The notes beneath the pieces are model-generated. The model did not search any database. It saw nothing but the letters and a program-made list of their open reading frames with translations, and was not told where the DNA came from. The translations under genes were made by a program, and so were the position numbers. From positions 558,001-622,000 of the forward strand of contig NZ_CP141285.1 in NCBI RefSeq assembly GCF_035319885.1: DNA of 64,000 nt. Direction: 5' to 3'. This document shows positions 41,796 through 52,189 of this stretch, piece by piece (positions within the stretch are counted from its first letter, which is position 1; each line of letters opens with the position of its first letter). Origin of the DNA: Altererythrobacter sp. H2. GTDB lineage: Bacteria > Pseudomonadota > Alphaproteobacteria > Sphingomonadales > Sphingomonadaceae.

Positions 41796-42668
41796 ATGGG
41801 GCGCTGGTGTGAGGTGAGGGTGCGGTTCCACGAACCGCCGGCCGATTTGCGGCGCTATTTTACCAGTTTCTACCGGGTCGAGTTCGACTGCCCCGACGGG
41901 CCGGTCGAAGATGCCCTGCAACCGGAATGGGCCGGCCTGCGGTTCTTTGATAACCCAGTGATCGTCAGCAGCATCGCCGGCGGAGATACGATTGCCGGGA
42001 CGGATTTCACCGCCATGGGGCCGACCAGCCTGCCGGTCCGCTTCCAGCTTGCGACCTCGCGCATGTGGGGCATCGGGTTGCAGCCGTTGGGCTGGGCGAC
42101 CTTCATGGATATGCCTGCGCACGAGATGGCCAACCGCGTATGCGACGGTCGGCGCGAGTCCGCGTTTGCCCGGTTTCGCCCGCTCGCCGACCAGCTGACA
42201 GCCGATCCGGCCCGCGAAGCCGAAGAGCTGGGCATCATGGCCCGCTTCTTCGCCCAGGAGGCACCTCGCGCAGATGCCGAGGATGAGCGGATCCTGCTGG
42301 TGCACCAGCTTCTGATGGATCCCGAGTTGCCCGATGTTGCGGGGCTGGCCGAACGGGCCGGCCTCCATCCGCGCACGCTGGAGCGGTTGTGCCGCAGGGC
42401 ATTCGGCTTTGCGCCGAAGAAGCTGCTGCGGCGGCAACGCTTCATGCGCAGCCTCGCGCAGTTCATGCTGGACCCCTCGATGAAGTGGATCGGGGCGATC
42501 GATGCGCTCTATTTCGACCAGAGCCACTTCGTGCGCGACTGCCGGGAATTCCTCGGTATGTCGCCGAGCGAGTATGCTGCGCTGGACCATCCGATCCTGA
42601 CCTCGGTCATGCGGGAGCGGATGCGGGTGCGCGGTGCGGCGGTCCAGACGCTGGAAATGCCGCGCTGA
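41796..42668 (+). CDS. AraC-family transcriptional regulator
   Basis: A 290-residue regulator with a C-terminal AraC HTH (about 195-275; DVAGLAERAGLHPRTLERLC, APKKLLRRQRFMRSLAQFML, DALYFDQSHFVRDCREFLGM). The N-terminus resembles that of the protein at 37063-38007 in general layout. GAGGAGGG directly precedes ATG 41796. It lies between rplT and pheS, genes that are adjacent or in one operon in many bacteria, so it looks inserted. Ligand and targets are unknown. Confidence 0.87.
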   Translation: MGRWCEVRVRFHEPPADLRRYFTSFYRVEFDCPDGPVEDALQPEWAGLRFFDNPVIVSSIAGGDTIAGTDFTAMGPTSLPVRFQLATSRMWGIGLQPLGWATFMDMPAHEMANRVCDGRRESAFARFRPLADQLTADPAREAEELGIMARFFAQEAPRADAEDERILLVHQLLMDPELPDVAGLAERAGLHPRTLERLCRRAFGFAPKKLLRRQRFMRSLAQFMLDPSMKWIGAIDALYFDQSHFVRDCREFLGMSPSEYAALDHPILTSVMRERMRVRGAAVQTLEMPR

Positions 42669-42719
42669 CCTGCGCGGAGGCTTTGCCTTGGGCGGCGATT
42701 GGCGCTAGCGGCCCTCGGC

Positions 42720-43820
42720 ATGCAGGAACTCGAATCCCGGAATGAAGCGGCGCTGGCGGCCATCGCTGCCGCGCAGACGCCTGACGAGCTGGAAGCCATG
42801 CGCGTGGAAGCGCTGGGCAAGCAGGGCTGGATCACGCTCGCACTGAAGACCTTGGGCGGGATGTCGCCGGACGAGCGGCAGGTTGCCGGGCCGCGCATCC
42901 AGGGCATTCGCGCTGCGGTGTCCGATGCCCTGGCGGCGCGCAAGCAGGTGCTGGAGGACGCCCTGCTGGAACAGCGCCTGGCCAGCGAGACGCTGGACCT
43001 GACGCTGCCGGCCCCCGCTGCTCCCAGGGGGAGCGTCCACCCGGTCAGCCAGGTGATGGACGAACTGGCGGAGATTTTCGCCGACCTCGGCTTTTCCGTC
43101 GCCACCGGCCCGGAGATCGAGGACGACTGGCACAACTTCACCGCGCTCAACATGGCCGAAACGCACCCGGCGCGGGCGATGCATGACACGTTCTATTTTC
43201 CGGATGCGGACAGTGACGGACGCAAGATGCTGCTGCGCACGCATACCTCGCCGGTGCAGATCCGCAGCATGGTGGCGCAAGGCGCGCCGATCCGGATCAT
43301 CGCGCCCGGCCGGGTCTACCGCTCTGACAGCGACGCGACCCACACCCCGATGTTCCATCAGGTCGAAGGGCTGGTGATCGACCGCGACATCCACCTCGGC
43401 CACCTCAAGTGGACGCTGGAAACCTTCCTCAAGGGATTCTTCGAGCGCGACGATATCGTGCTGCGCCTGCGGCCGAGCTACTTCCCCTTCACCGAGCCTT
43501 CGGTGGAGGTCGATGTCGGCTGGCAGGACGTCAAGGGGCGCCGGGTGCTGGGCGGCGATGGCGATGCGCCGGGGCACGGCTGGATGGAGCTGCTCGGCTC
43601 CGGCATGGTCAACCGCAAGGTAATCGAATTCGCCGGGCTCGACCCGGACGAATGGCAGGGTTTTGCCTTCGGCGTGGGCGTCGACCGGCTCGCCATGCTG
43701 AAATACGGGATGGACGACCTGCGCGCCTTCTTCGACGGCGATAACCGCTGGCTGGCGCATTACGGCTTCTCGGCGTTCGACCAGCCAACCCTTTCCGCTG
43801 GCGTGGGAGCGCGGGCATGA
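42720..43820 (+). CDS. pheS: Phenylalanine-tRNA ligase alpha subunit
   Basis: Catalytic subunit of PheRS (class II), 366 residues. It has an N-terminal coiled coil (1-90), HPVSQVMDELAEIFADLGF, ETHPARAMHDTFYF, LLRTHTSPVQIRSM and the aminoacylation core YFPFTEPSVEVDVGW and FAFGVGVDRLAMLKYGMDDL. ATG 42720 has only a weak ribosome site; an upstream TTG at 42699 would add seven residues. The stop overlaps pheT as ATGA. Confidence 0.97.
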   Translation: MQELESRNEAALAAIAAAQTPDELEAMRVEALGKQGWITLALKTLGGMSPDERQVAGPRIQGIRAAVSDALAARKQVLEDALLEQRLASETLDLTLPAPAAPRGSVHPVSQVMDELAEIFADLGFSVATGPEIEDDWHNFTALNMAETHPARAMHDTFYFPDADSDGRKMLLRTHTSPVQIRSMVAQGAPIRIIAPGRVYRSDSDATHTPMFHQVEGLVIDRDIHLGHLKWTLETFLKGFFERDDIVLRLRPSYFPFTEPSVEVDVGWQDVKGRRVLGGDGDAPGHGWMELLGSGMVNRKVIEFAGLDPDEWQGFAFGVGVDRLAMLKYGMDDLRAFFDGDNRWLAHYGFSAFDQPTLSAGVGARA

Positions 43821-46204
43821 AGTTCTCGATCGAATGGCTGAAGGACTTCCTCGACACCGACGCTTCGGTGGCCGGGATCGCGGCCGCGCTCAACCGGATC
43901 GGGCACGAGGTCGAAGGGATCGAGGACCCGGCCGAGCGGCTGGCGGGGTTCCGCGTGGCCCATGTGCTCACCGCCGCCCGCCATCCTGATGCCGACAAAC
44001 TGCAGGTGCTGACGGTCGATACCGGTGACGGAGCGCCGCTGCAGGTCGTCTGCGGCGCGCCCAATGCCCGTGCCGGGATGAAGGGCGTGCTTGGCCTGCC
44101 CGGTGCTGTCGTGCCCGCCAACGGGATGGAGCTGCGCAAGAGCGCGATTCGCGGAGTCGAATCGAACGGCATGATGTGCTCCACTCGCGAACTGGAGCTG
44201 GGCGACGACCACGACGGGATCATCGAACTGCCCGCCGATGCGCCGGTCGGCACGGCCTTTGCCGAATACCACGGCACCTCGCCGGTCATCGACGTGGCGA
44301 TTACGCCCAACCGGCCCGACTGCATGGGCGTGCTGGGCCTGGCCCGCGATCTGGCGGCGGCTGGTCTGGGAACGCTGAAGCCTCTGGCCGTGCCCGTGAT
44401 CGATGGGGCCTTCGCCTGCCCGGTGGAAATCCGGACAGACGATCCGGAAGGCTGCCCGGCCTTTTACGGCCGTGTCATTCGCGGCGTGACCAATGGCGCC
44501 AGTCCTGACTGGATGCAGCGGCGGCTGAAAGCGGCCGGACAGCGGCCGATCTCGGCTCTGGTCGATGTGACCAACTACCTGATGCTGGCGTTCGGCCGTC
44601 CGGCCCACGTCTATGATCTGGCGAAGCTCTCGGGCGCGGTGGTCGCGCGGCGCGCCAAGGCGGGTGAGCAGGTGCTGGCGCTGAACGAGAAGACCTATAC
44701 CCTCGACCAGAGCATGACCGTGATCGCTGACGGACGGCAGGTTCACGACATCGCCGGGATCATGGGCGGCGAGCATTCCGGGGTAAGCGAGGGCACGACC
44801 GACGTCCTGCTCGAAATCGCCTACTTCAACCCGGAAAGTATCGGCGTGACCGGGCGCAAGCTGGGCCTGTCCTCCGACGCGCGCACCCGGTTCGAGCGCG
44901 GGGTCGATCCGGCGTTCCTCGATGACGGGCTGGCAATCCTGACCGACCTGATCCTGGGCCTGTGCGGGGGCGAGCCGAGCGCGATCGTGCGGGCGGGCGA
45001 GCCGCCGCTGGCGCTCCGGGTGGTGGCATTCGATCCCGCGCTGACCGCCAGCCTCGGCGGAGTCAGCGTGCCCGAGGCGGAACAGCGCCGTATCCTCGAC
45101 GCACTCGGTTTCAGCGTGGGCGAAGCATGGCAGGTCACCTGCCCGCCGCGCCGCCACGATATCGAAGGCCCGGCCGATCTGGTCGAGGAAGTGGTCCGCA
45201 TCCACGGGCTCGACAACGTGCAGAGCGTGGCCCTGCCGCGCGCCGACGGCGTCGCCCGCCCCACCGCCACGCCGCTGCAACTGGTGGAGCGCAAGCTGCG
45301 CCGGGCCGCTGCCGCGCGGGGGCTGAACGAGGCGGTCACATGGTCCTTCCTGCCGGTGTCCGATGCTGAGCACTTTGCCGATGGCGCGCCGCTGTGGGTG
45401 CTGGAAAACCCGATCAGCGAGGACATGAAGGCCATGCGCCCCTCGCTGCTGCCGGGGCTCCTGTCGGCCGCCAAGCGCAATGCTGATCGCGGCGCGGACG
45501 GCTCGCGCCTGTTCGAAATCGGGCGGCGCTATTTCCGCAGCGCCAACGGTGCGAGCGACGAGAAACCGACCCTGGGCGTAATCCTGGCCGGTGAGAAAGT
45601 GGCGCGTGGCTGGGCGACCGGGAAAGCCGCCGCGTTCGATGCCTTCGATGCCAAGGCCGAGGCGCTCGCGCTGCTCGAAGCGGCAGGCGCGCCGGTCGAG
45701 AACCTGATGGTGCAGGGAGAAGCGGGCGGCCAGTTCCATCCCGGCCAGTCCGCCACTCTGCGGCTCGGGCCGAAGAACGTGCTGGCCCGGTTCGGCATGC
45801 TCCACCCGGCCACGCTCAAGGCGTTCGACATCGATGGCCCGGTGGCTGCGGTCGAGCTGTTCCTCGATGCCATTCCGGCGCGCAAGGGCGCAGGCTTTGC
45901 CCGCCCGGCCTATGCGCCGCCTGCCTTGCAGGCGATCACGCGCGATTTCGCCTTCCTGGTTCCGGCTGCTCTGCCAGCGGGAGACCTGTTGCGTGCAGTA
46001 CGCGGAGCGGACAAGGCGGCGATTGTCGCCGCCCGGGTGTTCGACCTGTTCACCGGGCAGGGCGTTCCGGAGGGTAGGAAATCGGTCGCACTGGAGGTCA
46101 CCCTCCAGCCGGGCGACAAGAGCTTCACTGACGCCGAGATCAAGGCTGTGGCCGACAAGGTGGTGGCATCGGCGGCCAAGCTGGGCGGGGAGCTGCGCGG
46201 ATGA
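43817..46204 (+). CDS. pheT: Phenylalanine-tRNA ligase beta subunit
   Basis: The 795-residue partner of PheS. Domains in order: a tRNA-binding EMAP-like domain (about 40-150), B3/B4 editing domain (about 210-380; NGASPDWMQRRLKAAGQRPI), B5 (about 400-470), a class II core-like region and a C-terminal FDX-ACB domain (about 700-795; AITRDFAFLVPAAL, EGRKSVALEVTLQPGDKSFT). Overlaps on both ends suggest pheS-pheT-SDR-prfC is one transcription unit. Confidence 0.97.
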   Translation: MKFSIEWLKDFLDTDASVAGIAAALNRIGHEVEGIEDPAERLAGFRVAHVLTAARHPDADKLQVLTVDTGDGAPLQVVCGAPNARAGMKGVLGLPGAVVPANGMELRKSAIRGVESNGMMCSTRELELGDDHDGIIELPADAPVGTAFAEYHGTSPVIDVAITPNRPDCMGVLGLARDLAAAGLGTLKPLAVPVIDGAFACPVEIRTDDPEGCPAFYGRVIRGVTNGASPDWMQRRLKAAGQRPISALVDVTNYLMLAFGRPAHVYDLAKLSGAVVARRAKAGEQVLALNEKTYTLDQSMTVIADGRQVHDIAGIMGGEHSGVSEGTTDVLLEIAYFNPESIGVTGRKLGLSSDARTRFERGVDPAFLDDGLAILTDLILGLCGGEPSAIVRAGEPPLALRVVAFDPALTASLGGVSVPEAEQRRILDALGFSVGEAWQVTCPPRRHDIEGPADLVEEVVRIHGLDNVQSVALPRADGVARPTATPLQLVERKLRRAAAARGLNEAVTWSFLPVSDAEHFADGAPLWVLENPISEDMKAMRPSLLPGLLSAAKRNADRGADGSRLFEIGRRYFRSANGASDEKPTLGVILAGEKVARGWATGKAAAFDAFDAKAEALALLEAAGAPVENLMVQGEAGGQFHPGQSATLRLGPKNVLARFGMLHPATLKAFDIDGPVAAVELFLDAIPARKGAGFARPAYAPPALQAITRDFAFLVPAALPAGDLLRAVRGADKAAIVAARVFDLFTGQGVPEGRKSVALEVTLQPGDKSFTDAEIKAVADKVVASAAKLGGELRG

Positions 46205-46946
46205 AAACGGCACTGGTAACAGGCGCAACCTCCGGCATCGGCGAAGCGACCGTCCGCACGCTGGTGGCGAGCGGCTGGCGCTGCATTGCTACCGGGCGGC
46301 GCAAGGAACGGCTCGACGCGCTGGTCGCCGAACTTGGTGCGGACAAGGTCCACCCGGCGGTGTTCGACGTGCGCGATACCGCCGCGCTCGATGCCGCGCT
46401 GGCGGCTTTGCCGGGCGAATTCGCCGGGATCGACCTGCTGGTCAACAATGCGGGCCTCGCTCAGGGGCTCTCACCCGCGCAGGACGCCAATCTCGATGAC
46501 TGGCAGACCATGATCGACACCAATGTGACGGCCATGGTGATCCTCACCCGCAAGCTGCTGCCCGGCCTGATCGCGCGCAAGGGCGCGATCATCGCCATCG
46601 GTTCGGTGGCGGGGAACTACATCTATCCCGGCGGCAACGTCTATGCCGGGTCCAAGGCGTTCGCCAACCACTTCACCTTGGCGCTGCGGGCCGACCTTCA
46701 TGGCACCGGCGTTCGTGTCACCTCGATCGAGCCCGGCATGGTTGAGACCGAGTTCACCCTGGTGCGGACTGGCAGCCAGAAGGCATCCGACGATCTCTAC
46801 GCCGGCGTCCACCCCATGACCGGGCAGGACATCGCCGACACGATCCGCTGGATCGCCGAACTGCCCCCGCACCTCAACATCAACCGCATCGAGCTGATGC
46901 CGGTCAACCAGGATTTCGCCGGCTTCCGCGTCGCGCGCACGCAACC

Positions 46947-46950
<4 letters not shown>
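46201..46950 (+). CDS. Short-chain dehydrogenase/reductase, YdfG-like
   Basis: A 249-residue SDR: cofactor motif TGATSGIGEATV, LLVNNAGLAQG, and the catalytic Ser...Tyr-x-x-x-Lys in GSVAGNYIYPGGNVYAGSKA. IEPGMVETEF and the C-terminal MPVNQDFAGFRVAR resemble E. coli YdfG, a NADP-dependent 3-hydroxy acid (serine/allo-threonine) dehydrogenase. It overlaps pheT and prfC by 4 nt each, an unusual placement suggesting only shared expression. The exact substrate is uncertain. Confidence 0.88.
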
Positions 46951-48473
<1,523 letters not shown>

Positions 48474-48645
48474 GGGGTTCGCGCAGAGGGCGCAGAGGAG
48501 AAGGGAGACGCGGAGGAGTTGCGCCAGCGGCGAAGCCGCCCTCAACTCGGAAGGTCACCCAATCGGCGAGGTATGGGATAGTGATTGAGCCTTCGGCTCC
48601 GAGCAACATCTCAGCGCCTCTCTCTGCGCCCTCTGCGTGAACCCC
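48474..48645. repeat. Inverted-repeat element (24-nt arms) downstream of prfC
   Basis: GGGGTTCGCGCAGAGGGCGC continues to 48497 and is mirrored at 48622-48645 with one mismatch in 24. The 124 nt between include smaller hairpins (AGCCTTCGGCT, 48589-48599). Elements with CGCAGAGGGCGCAGAG ends are familiar in alphaproteobacterial intergenic DNA (recall only). There is no coding capacity, so it is MITE/REP-like. Confidence 0.7.
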
Positions 48646-48688
48646 CTTCTTCTTGCGGCACGCGCTACGCCCGCCTAGGCTTTCGCAT

Positions 48689-49261
48689 ATGGCCGAATTC
48701 TCCGACACCCTGACCGACGCGCATGTCGCGATGATCGGCAAGCAGCCCGTGTTCTTCGTTGCGACCGCCGCTGAAGGCGCGCGGATCAACTTGAGCCCCA
48801 AGGGCTACGACGCGTTCCGGGTGCTGGCACCGGACCGGGTCGCGTATCTCGATCTGGGCGGTTCGGGCAACGAAACCAACGCGCACCTCATGGCAGACGG
48901 CCGGATCACGCTGATGTTCTGCAATTTCCAGCAGCCGGCCCTGATCCTGCGAATTTACGGTCGCGGCCGCCCGGTGCTGCCGCAGGACCCGGAGTGGGAG
49001 CAGTTCGCAGCGCATTTCACCCTCCTGCCCGGCACCCGCCAGATTTTCGACATCGCGGTGGAGAGCGTGCAGACCAGCTGCGGCTGGGGCGTGCCGCTGA
49101 TGGCATTCGAGCGGGAACGTGAAACGCTGAAAAAGGCCCATCGCCAGTCCAACCCGTCCGAGTGGGCGGCCAGGCATGCGATCCGGCTGGCGAGCATTGA
49201 CGGCCTGCCGGCGCGGCCGACCGACCGCTATATCGCCGGCGAGGCTGAAGGTCCGGCCTGA
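48689..49261 (+). CDS. Pyridoxamine 5'-phosphate oxidase-family (split-barrel flavin-binding) protein
   Basis: A 190-residue protein with PVFFVATAAEGARINLSPKG, VAYLDLGGSGNETNAHL and RITLMFCNFQQPALILRIYG, the pattern of the putative PNPOx-type FMN-binding split-barrel family rather than true PdxH. The ATG at 48689 lies about 10 nt after a weak AG-rich site. Substrate unknown; oxidoreductase activity on a flavin or F420-like cofactor is possible. The next gene starts 1 nt after its stop. Confidence 0.82.
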   Translation: MAEFSDTLTDAHVAMIGKQPVFFVATAAEGARINLSPKGYDAFRVLAPDRVAYLDLGGSGNETNAHLMADGRITLMFCNFQQPALILRIYGRGRPVLPQDPEWEQFAAHFTLLPGTRQIFDIAVESVQTSCGWGVPLMAFERERETLKKAHRQSNPSEWAARHAIRLASIDGLPARPTDRYIAGEAEGPA

Positions 49262-49262
49262 C

Positions 49263-49964
49263 GTGCGGCTGAAATTTGCAAGCTACAACATCCACAAGGC
49301 GGTGGGGACCGATGGCCGCCGCGATGCTGACCGGATCATCACCGTCCTGCGGGAGATCGATGCGGATGTGATCGCCCTGCAGGAGGCGGATCTGCGGATC
49401 GGAGACCGGGCCAGCGTGCTGGAGCGCGCGGCGATTGACGATACGCCGTGGAAACCGGTCGAAGTGGCGCGCCGTCCGCGCAGCCTCGGCTGGCATGGCA
49501 ATGCCATCCTGGTGCGGCGCGGGATCGAGGTGATCGAGGCCGAGCCGGTGGTTCTGCCGATGCTGGAGCCGCGCGGAGCGGCACGGGCCGATCTTCTGGT
49601 GGAGGGCGTGCGGATGCGGGTGGTGGGGACCCACCTCGATCTTTCGGGCCTGCGCCGCCGCGACCAGATCCGCAGCATCCTCGACCATGTGACCTGTTGC
49701 GGCCCCGGCTGCCCGACAGTGGTAATGGGCGATTTCAACCAGTGGGGTGTGCGCAGCGGGGCGATGGGTGAATTCGGTTCGGGATGGCATTTGCTGGACA
49801 CGGGGCGCAGCTTCCCCTCGCGCCAACCGCTCGCGCCGCTCGACCGGATCGTGACGTCGCCGGAATGGACCTGTCATGAAAAAGGGGTGCACCACAGCGC
49901 CCGGGCCGCGCAGGCTTCCGATCATCTGCCCGTTGTGGCCGAGCTTGAGCTGCTCAAGTTTTAA
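49263..49964 (+). CDS. Endonuclease/exonuclease/phosphatase-fold hydrolase
   Basis: A 233-residue EEP-domain protein: FASYNIHKAVGTDGRRD, VIALQEADLRI (metal Glu), VVGTHLDLSGLRRRDQ, VVMGDFNQWG and ASDHLPVVAEL (catalytic His), the standard order. The GTG at 49263 starts just after the previous stop (TGACGTG). No signal peptide is seen, so a cytoplasmic phosphodiesterase acting on nucleic acid or lipid head groups is possible. Confidence 0.86.
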   Translation: MRLKFASYNIHKAVGTDGRRDADRIITVLREIDADVIALQEADLRIGDRASVLERAAIDDTPWKPVEVARRPRSLGWHGNAILVRRGIEVIEAEPVVLPMLEPRGAARADLLVEGVRMRVVGTHLDLSGLRRRDQIRSILDHVTCCGPGCPTVVMGDFNQWGVRSGAMGEFGSGWHLLDTGRSFPSRQPLAPLDRIVTSPEWTCHEKGVHHSARAAQASDHLPVVAELELLKF

Positions 49965-49982
49965 TCAATGATTACGAACTAG

Positions 49983-50453
<471 letters not shown>

Positions 50454-50481
50454 GCGCGTGCCTGACATGAGGGACCAATCC

Positions 50482-51831
50482 ATGATCCGAACACTTTCCA
50501 AGGTGACCACAAGGGCAGGCGGGGCGCTAGCGGCCTCCCTGCTCGCAGCCACCCCTGCATTCGCGCAGGAAGCGGCCGAGGCCGCTGCCGCCGTTCCCAA
50601 CCCCGGCAACAATGCCTGGATGATGACCTCCACCCTGCTCGTCCTGCTGATGATCCTGCCCGGACTTGCGCTGTTCTACGGCGGCCTGACCCGGCAGAAG
50701 AACATGCTTTCGACCATGACCCAGGTCGGCGCGACCGCCTGCCTTGCCATGCTCATCTGGGTGATGTGGGGCTACTCCCTGTCGTTCGGTGACACCACCT
50801 ACGAAGGCACGCTCGGCAAGTTCATCAGCGGAGGCAGCTACTTCCTGATTGGCACCGATGCTTCCAGCACGGCGGCCACCTTCACCGATGAAGTCATCAG
50901 CAAGTATGTCTTCATCAGCTTCCAGATGACCTTTGCTGCCATCACCGCCGCGCTCATCCTGGGCGCGACGGCGGAGCGGATGAAGTTCAGCGCGGTGATG
51001 GCATTTGTGCCGCTGTGGCTGACGATCGTCTACTTCCCGATCGCGCACATGGTCTGGGCCGGTGGCGGGCTGCTGTTCGAAGACGGCGCGCTCGACTTCG
51101 CTGGCGGCACCGTGGTCCACATCAACGCCGGTATCTCTGGCCTGGTGCTGGCCTACCTGCTCGGCAAGCGCCGCGGCTATCCCAATGAGCCGATGCCCCC
51201 GCACAGCATGACGATGACGTTGATCGGCGCCGGTCTGCTGTGGGTGGGCTGGTTCGGGTTCAACGCCGGCTCGGCGCTGGAAGCCGATGGCTCGGCTGGT
51301 CTGGCCATGATCAACACCTTCGTTGCCACTGCCGCCGCTGCGCTCACCTGGATGGTGATCGAACGGATTGCCGGGCACAAGGGCTCCGCGCTCGGCTTTG
51401 CCTCGGGCATCATTGCCGGTCTCGTGGCCGTTACCCCGGCCGCCGGCAACTCCGGGCCGTTCGGGGCGATCCTGCTCGGCATCGTGTCGTCGATCGTGTG
51501 CTACTACTTCGTCGCCAAGGTGAAGGCCAAGTTCGGCTATGACGATGCGCTCGACGCGTTCGGCATCCACGGCATCGGCGGCATCGTCGGCGCCATCGGT
51601 ACCGCAGTGGTCTACCAGCCGTTCCTCGGCGGCCCCGGCGATGGCTCGACCCCGATGATCGACCAGCTCGGCGTGCAGTTCTTCAGCGTCGTCGTCACCC
51701 TGGCTTGGGCCGGCATCGGCACCCTGATCGCTGCCTACATCGTCAAGCTGACCATCGGCCTCAGGGTTACCGAAGAAGCCGAAGTCGACGGGCTCGACAT
51801 CTCCGAACACGGGGAACGCGCCTATAACTGA
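50482..51831 (+). CDS. amtB: Ammonium transporter
   Basis: A 449-residue inner-membrane channel with a cleavable signal sequence (ALAASLLAATPAFAQ) and about 11 helices. FYGGLTRQKNMLSTM, WAGGGLLFEDGALDFAGGTV (followed by VHINAG with the first pore His) and DAFGIHGIGGIVGAI (second pore His) are AmtB hallmarks. ATG 50482 has GAGGGA 8 nt upstream; ATG 50467 is an alternative. Confidence 0.97.
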   Translation: MIRTLSKVTTRAGGALAASLLAATPAFAQEAAEAAAAVPNPGNNAWMMTSTLLVLLMILPGLALFYGGLTRQKNMLSTMTQVGATACLAMLIWVMWGYSLSFGDTTYEGTLGKFISGGSYFLIGTDASSTAATFTDEVISKYVFISFQMTFAAITAALILGATAERMKFSAVMAFVPLWLTIVYFPIAHMVWAGGGLLFEDGALDFAGGTVVHINAGISGLVLAYLLGKRRGYPNEPMPPHSMTMTLIGAGLLWVGWFGFNAGSALEADGSAGLAMINTFVATAAAALTWMVIERIAGHKGSALGFASGIIAGLVAVTPAAGNSGPFGAILLGIVSSIVCYYFVAKVKAKFGYDDALDAFGIHGIGGIVGAIGTAVVYQPFLGGPGDGSTPMIDQLGVQFFSVVVTLAWAGIGTLIAAYIVKLTIGLRVTEEAEVDGLDISEHGERAYN

Positions 51832-51844
51832 TTACCAAGGTTCG

Positions 51845-51880
51845 GCGGGACCGGGAGATCCTCTCCCCTTCCGGTCCCGC
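51845..51880 (+). terminator. Hairpin directly after amtB
   Basis: GCGGGACCGG (51845-51854) pairs perfectly with CCGGTCCCGC (51871-51880) over a 16-nt loop that is rich in C and T. No T-run follows. It may be a processing or protective 3' structure ahead of the stronger terminator at 51916. Confidence 0.45.
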
Positions 51881-51915
51881 TGCACGATGTTCCTCCTGCG
51901 AACACAGCCTAACAA

Positions 51916-51947
51916 GGGCCGGAGCCAGCCGCTCCGGCCCCTTTTTT
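51916..51947 (+). terminator. Rho-independent terminator of glnK-amtB
   Basis: GGGCCGGAGC (51916-51925) and GCTCCGGCCC (51931-51940) form a perfect 10-bp stem with a 5-nt loop followed by C and T6. Confidence 0.93.
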
Positions 51948-52189
51948 GTGTCTGATTGCGCACTCGCTGTTGCGGGTGCTTCCTCGCGGCTGTTCCTCCC
52001 GTTAGTCGGGCCGCTGCGGACGCGCGGTCGCGCTTGCGGTCCGCTGGTCGCGGACCGGATCAGTCCAGGCACCGGGGCCTTGTGTTGGGCCTCGGGCCTG
52101 GAAGGCCCGCAAGGCCGAACGGCCGCCCGCAGCGACCGAAGGGAGCGAGGATAGCCTGAGGGGCCGGATGGCCCCGCCGGCGCTTGAGG
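51948..52189. other. Dense GC-rich palindrome region between amtB and the GMC oxidoreductase
   Basis: No gene is convincing here. Several stems can form: GGTCCGC-TGGTC-GCGGACC near 52038-52056, GCGGAC/GTCCGC enclosing GCGCGGTCGCGC upstream of it, and GGGGCCGGATGGCCCC near 52160-52175. The segment may end minus-strand transcription from the GMC gene, or hold repeats or a structured RNA. Confidence 0.4.
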
